Positions 1 through 5,993 of a stretch of 8,299 nt of DNA are shown one piece after another (position 1 is the stretch's first letter; every line of letters begins with the position of its first letter). The DNA lies in contig JALWQN010000029.1 of the NCBI GenBank assembly GCA_027083115.1, positions 1 to 8,299 on the forward strand, given 5' to 3'. The DNA comes from Desulfurococcales archaeon. Its GTDB lineage: Archaea; Thermoproteota; Thermoprotei_A; Sulfolobales; NBVN01. A program made the position numbers and the translations under genes. The notes below the pieces were generated by a model. The model saw only the letters and a program-made list of their open reading frames with translations. It had not been told where the DNA came from and did no database searches.

Positions 1-3000
1 AGGCTGATTAGATACACCCAATCAATCTGTCCTTACTGCTATCGATTACTTCCTGCTATAATTGTAGAGCGTGAAGGCAAGTACTACATAAGAAAAATAT
101 GTCCCGAGCACGGCGAGATTGAGGAAGTTTATCAAGGCAGCTCAGAATGGGCCAAAAAAATCGAGAAATGGTTTGTTGAGGGCAGAGGAAGCAGATACGT
201 CTACACCGATGTTACGGCACCATGTCCATTCAGCTGCGGATTATGCCCGCTACACAAAAACCACACAGCCCTAGCAAACTTAGTCGCCACAAACAGATGC
301 GACCTAGATTGTTGGTACTGCTTTCCTGAATGGGAAGAAGCCTTATTTAAGGTTGACGGGAAAGTTCAGCTGATTAAGTTTGGGGAGCTTGCAAAAAGGT
401 TCGGATTTGAGCATAAAGTCGAGATAGACGGGTTCAGAGGGGAATACTCAACACCCAATAATTTATACGTGCTTACTTTACGTGACGGTAAGGCTGGATG
501 GGTTAGGGTAACTAAGTTCCTTAGAAGAAGGCATGAAGGCGACCTCATAAAGATAAGGACGAGCACAGGTAGGGAGATTCACGTGACTCCCGAACATAAG
601 ATAATGGTTGAGGGTATTGAAGGCATTATGAAGAAAAGGGCTGATGAGGTGGAAATAGGGGACAGGGTTAGGATTCTCTGTGGCATGGGTTATGAAGGAT
701 CTCTTAAGCAAGTAAACCTTCTGGAAGCATTTAAAGATCTTCCTAAGGAGGAGCAAAGAAAGATTTATGTCCATATTGATAAAGGGCAGGACCTCTCTAT
801 TCTTAAAGAAATCTACGGTGAGAAGATCTACTCCTGGAGAAGTCAAGGGACAGTTCCTTTGGAAGCTTACTACAAGATTAGCTCTAACTTAGCTATGGAT
901 CCTGAGCTGGGAAGAGATGCAACACCACATACCGTAACTTCCGTAATTGAGTTAACTCCTGACTTAGGAAAACTAATAGGGTACTTCATAGCCGATGGAC
1001 ACTATACCTATAAGGATCTGAGAATTACTGTCGGCGATGATGATGTCGAGAGGGAAATCTTAGGAATACTTGAAAGGCTTGGACTTCCCTACAGCTTTAT
1101 TGAGTGGGAGGGTAAGGCAAAACAAATAGTTATAGGAAGCAGGCTTATGAGGCTGGTATTCAAGTATGTGTTCAAAATACCTGAAGGTGCTGCCAATAAG
1201 AGACTACCTGAAGGATTCATGGAATTCCCGAAGGAAGTAAAGTTAGCTATGCTGAGCGGTCTCTTTAATGGAGACGGGTTTGTGGAGAAAGGCACTAGGT
1301 ATCTCGCAATAGGATATGCAAGTGTATCAAAAGGATTGATTAGAGATCTTCTCTACCTCCTTTCATCGTTTGGCATATTTGCAAGAGTAAGCAAGATACC
1401 TAAGGAAAAGATGGCTCTAGCAAAACATGATCTTTACAAGATAAAGATATCTGGGGAAGAAATCAATAAGTTCCTCAACCTAGTACAGCTAGTGCCTCGT
1501 CACCTTAAGAAGCTTGGGATAGTTGGGGAAAGGAAGCCAGTACGTATTAAAAAGATAAAGGATTACTGTATCGATACTGTTAAGGAGATTAGCAGGATTC
1601 CCTATAATGGGTATGTCTATGATCTAGAAGTCGATTCAGAAGATCACTACTTTATTGCTTCGGACGGTCTGCTGGTAAGCAACTGCTTCTTCTTTGCTGA
1701 GAAAGTAGGGTATGTGTATGAGCCTACTCTCGAGCAAATTGAGTTCATGGTTAAGCAATATCTTAAGCAGGGTGTTACGCCCGTTATCCAGATTACTGGT
1801 GGAGAACCTACAATTAGGGAGGATTTAGTTGAGATAGTTAAGTTGCTTAAGAAGTTGGGTGTTGAGCATATTCAGCTAAATACAAATGCAACAAAGTTTG
1901 CTAAGCTTTACCTGTTTAAGGGAGAGGATAAGGCAGTAAAGTACGCGAGAAATTTAAGGGAAGCCGGAGTAAATACCGTTTACATGAGTTTTGATGGTGT
2001 GTCGCCAAAGGCAAACCCAAAGAACCACTGGGAAATACCCTTCACCTTCGATGTTTTCAGGAAGGCAGGTATGACGAGTGTGGTTTTAGTACCCACAGTA
2101 ATTAAAGGCGTGAACACTGAGGAGTTAGGCGACATAATAAGGTTTGCAGCACTAAATAATGACATTGTTAGGTCAGTTAATTTCCAGCCAGTCTCTTTAA
2201 CTGGAGCGATAAAGAAGGCTGACAGAATGAAGTTAAGGGTAACAATGTACGATACTGTGAAGCTTATTGAGGAGCAAACCCGTGGTCAAATTAAGGTTGA
2301 CGACTGGTATCCAGTACCGGTTTCTGTGTCGATTTCCGAGTTTGCTGAGGCTTTAGCTAACAAGTTCAAGTTCGAGATGGCAAATCATCCAGAATGCGGT
2401 GTAGGTACATATATTTATGTGAGGAAAGTTGAGGATGGCGAGGGCTACGAATACATACCTATAACCAGAATGGTTGATGTTCCGGGATTTCTGGATTACT
2501 TAAGGCAGAAAGCCCTCGAGTTAAAGGGAGGTAAAAGTAAAGCCCTTGTTGGAGCCAAGATGCTCTTCAACATATTCTCTAAGTACATAATATGGAGCAA
2601 TGTACCTTCAGAACTGAAGAAGGACTTCATGAAGTTGCTGTATAACATCTTCACTAAGCAATCCTATGAGGCTCTTGGCAAGTGGCACTATAAATTCATG
2701 TTCCTGGGCATGATGCATTTCATGGATCTATATAACTATGATGTTGAGAGAGTTATGAGGTGCAACATACATTATCTAATGCCTGACGGGAGAATAATAC
2801 CGTTCTGTACATTCAATGTCTTAAACGATATCTACAGAGATTATGTGCAGAAGAAATATATGATACCGCTCAATGAATGGAAAAAGCTGAAAGGAGAGAA
2901 TACTGTAGGAGAGGCAATCAAGTACAGAAGGAATCTAGAATTAATTAAGAAAATGACCTCACATCCTCTATACCTGAAGACCTACGGGCCATTCATTGAG

Positions 3001-3051
3001 AGATGGAAATCCCTCTATCCCTGGATAAAGATTCAGGGAGTTAGTGAATAA
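1..3051 (+). CDS. tes: Tetraether lipid synthase (radical SAM), 5'-partial, interrupted by an intein
   Basis: Tes is a radical SAM enzyme that joins the ends of saturated isoprenoid chains of archaeal ether lipids to make tetraethers. The frame is open from base 1 to TAA at 3049-3051. Removing the intein (319-1683) leaves 561 visible residues; probably only a short N-terminal stretch is missing. Mature-protein motifs: CPYC (C10, C13) and C34 in CPEHG, resembling a rubredoxin-like site; CPFSCGLC (C75, C79, C82), a CX3CX2C cluster site; NRCDLDCWY+C (C100, C104 and the first C-extein residue C107), the radical SAM motif rebuilt by splicing; GGEP at 145-148, the SAM-binding motif; C344, C466 and C481 towards the C-terminus, plausible ligands of an auxiliary cluster. 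This several-metal-site layout and the VGYVYEPT segment match what I recall of Methanocaldococcus Tes. Family identity is from memory without a search. Another radical SAM enzyme of the same COG, with a different lipid or peptide substrate, is the main alternative. It converges on the GGR gene 30 bases away. Confidence 0.85.
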   Translation, partial: RLIRYTQSICPYCYRLLPAIIVEREGKYYIRKICPEHGEIEEVYQGSSEWAKKIEKWFVEGRGSRYVYTDVTAPCPFSCGLCPLHKNHTALANLVATNRCDLDCWYCFPEWEEALFKVDGKVQLIKFGELAKRFGFEHKVEIDGFRGEYSTPNNLYVLTLRDGKAGWVRVTKFLRRRHEGDLIKIRTSTGREIHVTPEHKIMVEGIEGIMKKRADEVEIGDRVRILCGMGYEGSLKQVNLLEAFKDLPKEEQRKIYVHIDKGQDLSILKEIYGEKIYSWRSQGTVPLEAYYKISSNLAMDPELGRDATPHTVTSVIELTPDLGKLIGYFIADGHYTYKDLRITVGDDDVEREILGILERLGLPYSFIEWEGKAKQIVIGSRLMRLVFKYVFKIPEGAANKRLPEGFMEFPKEVKLAMLSGLFNGDGFVEKGTRYLAIGYASVSKGLIRDLLYLLSSFGIFARVSKIPKEKMALAKHDLYKIKISGEEINKFLNLVQLVPRHLKKLGIVGERKPVRIKKIKDYCIDTVKEISRIPYNGYVYDLEVDSEDHYFIASDGLLVSNCFFFAEKVGYVYEPTLEQIEFMVKQYLKQGVTPVIQITGGEPTIREDLVEIVKLLKKLGVEHIQLNTNATKFAKLYLFKGEDKAVKYARNLREAGVNTVYMSFDGVSPKANPKNHWEIPFTFDVFRKAGMTSVVLVPTVIKGVNTEELGDIIRFAALNNDIVRSVNFQPVSLTGAIKKADRMKLRVTMYDTVKLIEEQTRGQIKVDDWYPVPVSVSISEFAEALANKFKFEMANHPECGVGTYIYVRKVEDGEGYEYIPITRMVDVPGFLDYLRQKALELKGGKSKALVGAKMLFNIFSKYIIWSNVPSELKKDFMKLLYNIFTKQSYEALGKWHYKFMFLGMMHFMDLYNYDVERVMRCNIHYLMPDGRIIPFCTFNVLNDIYRDYVQKKYMIPLNEWKKLKGENTVGEAIKYRRNLELIKKMTSHPLYLKTYGPFIERWKSLYPWIKIQGVSE
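319..1683 (+). mobile_element. Intein with LAGLIDADG homing endonuclease, inserted in the radical SAM motif
   Basis: This is a 455-residue in-frame protein insertion that should excise itself from the Tes precursor. Block A starts with Cys1 (CFPEWEEALF, then DGKVQLIKFGEL). Block B is HVTPEHKI with T90 and H93. Two dodecapeptide endonuclease motifs are LGKLIGYFIADGHY (acidic residue D226) and LSGLFNGDGFV (D319). Block F is YDLEVDSEDHYF around 434-446, and the C-terminus is DGLLVSN. The next residue is Cys (codon 1684), the expected +1 nucleophile. Joining the flanks gives CDLDCWYC, a perfect CX3CX2C motif, which fixes both splice points. The penultimate residue is Ser (454) instead of the usual His, which some natural inteins tolerate. 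Between blocks B and C lies a segment with ILKEIYGEKIYSWRSQG that resembles helix-turn-helix segments in other archaeal inteins (inference). Both catalytic Asp residues and an unbroken frame suggest an intact, possibly active endonuclease. Confidence 0.95.
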
Positions 3052-3054
3052 GTG

Positions 3055-3059
3055 TTTTT
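3055..3059 (+). terminator. T-run after tes, possible archaeal terminator
   Basis: A TTTTT run starts three bases after the tes stop codon, within the 30-base gap to the convergent GGR gene. Archaeal termination commonly uses T-tracts without a hairpin. The run is short, so this is only a plausible site. I see no T-tract on the opposite strand in this gap for GGR, whose transcript may end inside tes. Confidence 0.3.
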
Positions 3060-3081
3060 GGCTCCTAATAACTAATCATAT

Positions 3082-4434
3082 TTACTTAAGAATTTTTGCT
3101 GTGAACTCATTGTAAAGATTCTTTACTTCCTTAACCCAATCATTTAATTCACTTGGTTTATCTGGATAGTTCATATAGAGTTGCTTTACTCTGTTCATGT
3201 ATTCAGCAACCCCTCTCAACCTAATAAGTAAGGACGGCCTCCTTAAACCAGCTAGTAACCTCATGGCCTTATCCACTATAGTGAGTTCTAGGTCTCCCTT
3301 CAAAGATACTGTGTTGAGGTCTTCTTCCTTAATTATTTTTTTCCTCATGCCGTACTCTAAATCGTCGTCGCTTAATTCCTGCAGGAAGTACCTAAAAATA
3401 TCTAAGGCAGCTTGTTTAGCCCCGTATCTCTCCATATAGCACTTATTTGTGCCCCACAAATCATTTGTGCCCCAAACATCACTGGATGGACCTTCTTCAA
3501 GTGCCCTAGATAAGCACCACGATGACAGCATTGCAGAGCCCTTGCCGCCACCATGAATTGGATTAACCGTGTAGGCTGAATCGCCTACAACGGCAATCCC
3601 TTCCCAAACAAGCGTATTAATCGGCCTTCTAGTAGGGACTGCAGCACCTCCTGACTCAATAACTAAGCTGTCCCTAAACTCAGGTCTTTCATTAATCACT
3701 TTATAGAGTTGTCCTTTAGGATGAGGGTATCCTTTACCTCCCTGAACTCCAAGTCCCACATTAACTAGCCCATCCTTCAGCGAGTAAGGGAAAAACCACC
3801 AGTAGCCTCCTGGAGCTTTTTCTTTACTTACATAAATGCGCAGGATCTCTGGTTCTTCAGGAGGTTCCTTAATCTTCCTTATTTCCCTATAAGCTACGTT
3901 AGTGTCTTGAGGCCTTACCTCATCTCTTATGGGCCAGTCCGCAGGAAGCCTCCTAACTAAAGCTCTAGACATACCTGTTGCATCAATCAGTAGTCTGGAA
4001 CTAACCTCCCAGGAGCCTTTGTTTCTGCTCCATAAGATTGCTCCCATCACTTTACTATCCTTAACTAAGGGCTTCATAACTTGGGTTTCGGGTAAATAAT
4101 CAGCACCTCTATCTTGCGCTGCCTTAATGAATCTCTTGGTGAATTCTACCCTATTTATTTCGAAACCTTCTCCTAGGACCCTATACTTCATGTCTTCATA
4201 AGGAGAGTAAATATCTATTCCCTTAACAATACCTTCAAGCTCGGAGCCTTGAGGATACGGTAAATTCAGTTCATCTAAATGGTGTTTCCCTAACGCGTCC
4301 CCGCAGGGCTTATCCCCAGCCCTATCGAAGGGCTTAACATCAGTCAGAAGAACCTTAAAACCTTTATCAGCAATGAAGTAAGCCGCGCTAGCTCCTGCTA
4401 TACCAGCACCCGCAATAATAACATCGTACTTCAT
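3082..4434 (-). CDS. Geranylgeranyl reductase family FAD-dependent enzyme (archaeal ether lipid saturation)
   Basis: This flavoenzyme reduces the double bonds of the geranylgeranyl chains of archaeal phospholipids, giving saturated archaeol. It is peripheral to the membrane and needs a reductant such as ferredoxin or a hydride donor. The 450-residue protein has an N-terminal FAD-binding Rossmann motif (G9, G11, G14) with D32 at the end of the second strand, the family motif DKPCGDA (C44 in PCGD at 43-46), PGGYWWFFP at 208-216, GLGVQGGKGYP at 228-237, and the second FAD motif GDSA at 284-287 followed by NPIHGGGKGSAM. Length and motif order fit Sulfolobus acidocaldarius GGR as I remember it (about 453 residues). 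The ATG at 4434 is preceded by GGGTG with an 8-base spacing and by a TATA-like box. Residues 319-330 are a duplicated six-residue unit (DVWGTN-DLWGTN). The convergent partner is tes, which acts on the saturated product. Confidence 0.93.
   Translation of the reverse strand: MKYDVIIAGAGIAGASAAYFIADKGFKVLLTDVKPFDRAGDKPCGDALGKHHLDELNLPYPQGSELEGIVKGIDIYSPYEDMKYRVLGEGFEINRVEFTKRFIKAAQDRGADYLPETQVMKPLVKDSKVMGAILWSRNKGSWEVSSRLLIDATGMSRALVRRLPADWPIRDEVRPQDTNVAYREIRKIKEPPEEPEILRIYVSKEKAPGGYWWFFPYSLKDGLVNVGLGVQGGKGYPHPKGQLYKVINERPEFRDSLVIESGGAAVPTRRPINTLVWEGIAVVGDSAYTVNPIHGGGKGSAMLSSWCLSRALEEGPSSDVWGTNDLWGTNKCYMERYGAKQAALDIFRYFLQELSDDDLEYGMRKKIIKEEDLNTVSLKGDLELTIVDKAMRLLAGLRRPSLLIRLRGVAEYMNRVKQLYMNYPDKPSELNDWVKEVKNLYNEFTAKILK
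3445..3480 (-). repeat. 18-bp tandem duplication inside the GGR gene
   Basis: Two adjacent 18-bp copies, 3445-3462 and 3463-3480, differ at 2 of 18 positions and share the 12-mer ATTTGTGCCCCA (plus strand). On the coding strand they are exactly in codon register and encode DVWGTN and DLWGTN (residues 319-330). The Sulfolobus homologue as I recall it has only one LW-containing unit here, so this looks like an in-frame slippage duplication in a loop before the CYMERYGAKQ helix. Confidence 0.85.
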
Positions 4435-4466
4435 CCCTTAAGCACCCTTAATCTTTAGGTTAAGGA

Positions 4467-4476
4467 ATTATATTAA
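4467..4476 (-). promoter_or_regulatory. TATA-like box of the GGR gene
   Basis: On the minus strand this reads TTAATATAAT, centred about 37 bases before the GGR ATG. With the usual 25-base distance, transcription would start near 4446, giving a roughly 12-base leader that still contains the GGGTG ribosome binding site (4443-4447). There is no experimental support. Confidence 0.5.
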
Positions 4477-4590
4477 TTTACTAAACAAAGCTAAGGTCCC
4501 CGTCGCTCCATCTACATCATCAAATCAGAGGATGTCGTCAGGTCATCCCTAATTGTTAAGAATCTTTAGGGATAAATAATGTTGGTGATG

Positions 4591-4942
4591 ATGTGTAGGA
4601 AAATGCGAGATCTGTGATAAAAAACCTGCTAAATACAGATGCAGGATTTGTGGAAGGGAGGTTTGTGAAGATCACTTCAACCCTGATAAAGGTGTTTGTT
4701 CAGTGTGCAATGAGCTAATGATTTACTATAAAGGGAAATATAGACCCGCAATAGACGTCTGTCCTTTCTGCGGTAGGCTAATCTGTCGGGAATGTTCGGT
4801 TGAGTTACAGCCAGGAATTAGAGTTTGCCTAGACTGTTACAGGGAATTAAATCAATATTTCGAAAAGCACCCAGTCCTCAAGGACTGCTACAGCAAGTAC
4901 TTAAAGACTAAGAGACTTTTGCTGGAAGAAACTAAAGCTTAA
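4591..4942 (+). CDS. Small two-finger zinc-binding protein, apparent +1 frame break near its start
   Basis: Function unknown; it is probably a structural zinc or adaptor protein. From 4604 the frame encodes CEICDKKPAKYRCRICGREV followed by CEDHF and CSVC, a cross-brace, HIT-like first finger. The second finger is CPFCGRLICRECSVEL with CLDC. It ends in a basic, charged tail. In this frame there is no ATG, GTG or TTG between the stop at 4589-4591 and the GTG at 4703, which would remove the whole first finger. In the neighbouring frame ATG ATG TGT AGG AAA (4588-4602) gives MMCRK, and skipping one base of the A-run 4600-4603 joins it to CEIC. I infer a true start at 4588 or 4591 with a one-base insertion, sequencing error or recoding. 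The product would be about 117 residues. It is followed after 37 bases by the next gene on the same strand, probably an operon. The ends given are for the repaired gene. Confidence 0.7.
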
Positions 4943-4966
4943 TACTTCGAACCATAACTACCTAAA

Positions 4967-4972
4967 GAGGTG
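4967..4972 (+). promoter_or_regulatory. Ribosome binding site GAGGTG for the TTG start at 4980
   Basis: GAGGTG complements the archaeal 16S 3' end and lies 7 bases before TTG 4980. This supports the non-ATG start of the 172-residue gene and suggests that it is translated from an internal site of a transcript shared with the zinc-finger gene. Confidence 0.7.
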
Positions 4973-4979
4973 TGAAGCT

Positions 4980-5498
4980 TTGGGTTATGATGAGGCCTTT
5001 GAAACTCTTAAGGCAGTAGTCCAAAAATACGATAAAGTTCGCGAGACAGCTGCTAAAGAGGTTAGCGTATCTAAGATCGCTGCCTTCCACACAATCGGTG
5101 AGGTCTTATATAGGCTAGAGAAAGTACTGAACTATCTTTCGGAAATTGAGAAGCGCAAGGAAGTAAGTGAAAGAGGAAAAATTTGTAACTCCTGGAATTA
5201 TGTGATCAATGACTCGCTACAAACAATATCTAGGTTAAAACCATTTATCTCCATCACTTACGAAAAAGATGACAATAAAGTCACGTTCTCTAATAAGGAA
5301 ATTAGCATATCTATAGCTCCCTCCCAACTTAAAGTAGTTTTTAGAGGTAAGGAATACGTAATTCCTTTAACGTTGGAGGATGTAGAGAAGAATGCTAATT
5401 TAATTAAGGCGTTAAGCTCTAGGTTAATACTTTTTACGGATTCCCTATTAACAAGGATAGAGCAATGTGCTAAGCTAGTTTACGGTATTAGGATCTGA
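4980..5498 (+). CDS. Unrecognised 172-residue protein
   Basis: I do not recognise a family. It starts at TTG with a good GAGGTG site and ends with TGA. The first 75 residues are strongly helical and charged (EAFETLKAVVQKYDKV, then YRLEKVLNYLSEIEKRKEV), with possible coiled-coil character. A short central part around residues 90-128 alternates hydrophobic and polar residues (VTFSNKEISISIAPSQLKVV, then FRGKEYVIPL) and is probably a beta sheet. The C-terminal 45 residues are helical again. There is no signal peptide, no membrane segment and only two cysteines. This helical-beta-helical layout could suit a small soluble scaffold or partner protein. It lies 37 bases after the zinc-finger gene, suggesting a shared transcript, and its last 11 bases overlap the end of the opposite-strand gene. 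Confidence 0.8.
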   Translation: MGYDEAFETLKAVVQKYDKVRETAAKEVSVSKIAAFHTIGEVLYRLEKVLNYLSEIEKRKEVSERGKICNSWNYVINDSLQTISRLKPFISITYEKDDNKVTFSNKEISISIAPSQLKVVFRGKEYVIPLTLEDVEKNANLIKALSSRLILFTDSLLTRIEQCAKLVYGIRI

Positions 5499-5898
5499 TG
5501 TATAGGGGCATACTAAAAACTACGTTACCGCTACATAAGATGTAAAGGTTTTTCAGGGTTTTATTCTTTCCAAGGAGCAAATCTTTTTCAGGAATCTCTA
5601 ATAACTTACTTATTGACCATTCATTATTTCTTGTTCTACATCCTATTAAAGAGCCTGAGAATTCATAACTGCATTGGAGCACAGGTTTAGTTAAGAAAGG
5701 TATCAAATTATTTTTGTATACCTCTAAGAAATGACCTTTAGTGCCGGAAGGTGTTTTGCCAGAAAAAAGTAAGGTGATTAACACATTACTGCAGTCCTTT
5801 AGATTTACTTTCCTCAAAACCTTAAACTCTATTAATCCCTTCAGTGCACTTAAGAAATTATTTAGAAAATATTTTAATGCTTTTTCTTCAGAGACCAT
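5488..5898 (-). CDS. Unrecognised 136-residue protein
   Basis: No family recognised. ATG at 5898 with GGAAGG-like purines shortly upstream, and TAA at 5488-5490. The codon choice (AAA/AAG, TTA, AGA/AGG) looks like the neighbours, nothing else occupies this stretch, and its divergent placement from dtdA makes it a credible gene. Visible features: a helical N-terminus (residues 1-32), hydrophobic strands such as SNVLITLLFSGK and NLYILCSGNVVFSMPLY, and three cysteines in the middle and end besides C36. There is no signal peptide, clear transmembrane segment or known catalytic motif. The fold looks mixed alpha/beta. It may be a lineage-restricted protein. Confidence 0.6.
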   Translation of the reverse strand: MVSEEKALKYFLNNFLSALKGLIEFKVLRKVNLKDCSNVLITLLFSGKTPSGTKGHFLEVYKNNLIPFLTKPVLQCSYEFSGSLIGCRTRNNEWSISKLLEIPEKDLLLGKNKTLKNLYILCSGNVVFSMPLYIRS

Positions 5899-5981
5899 TA
5901 TACCTTCCCTTCCAATCGAAACAATGACGTATGTTTGCTTTAAGGGACTTCACCATTATTAAGAGAGAATTGATGCTTATA

Positions 5982-5987
5982 GAGGTG
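5982..5987 (+). promoter_or_regulatory. Ribosome binding site that sets the dtdA start
   Basis: GAGGTG lies 6 bases before ATG 5994. The alternative ATG at 5931 has no such site and would add 21 residues not seen in the family, so 5994 is preferred. Confidence 0.75.
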
Positions 5988-5993
5988 TCCCAG

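Noticed and set aside
478..2165. Minus-strand open frames inside tes and its intein
   Set aside because: Shadows of a long, motif-rich plus-strand gene; they have no recognisable domains or ribosome binding sites.
469..3051. Reading the tes frame as starting at GTG 469
   Set aside because: The frame is open and clearly coding back to base 1, with cysteine motifs and the intein start; 469 lies inside the intein.
4585..4620. C box-like GTGATGA on the plus strand at the zinc-finger gene start
   Set aside because: No properly spaced CTGA box follows, and the sequence is explained by the clustered start codons of the gene.
5931..5993. ATG 5931 as the dtdA start
   Set aside because: No ribosome binding site, and it adds residues absent from the family, while ATG 5994 has GAGGTG at 6 bases and the family N-terminus.
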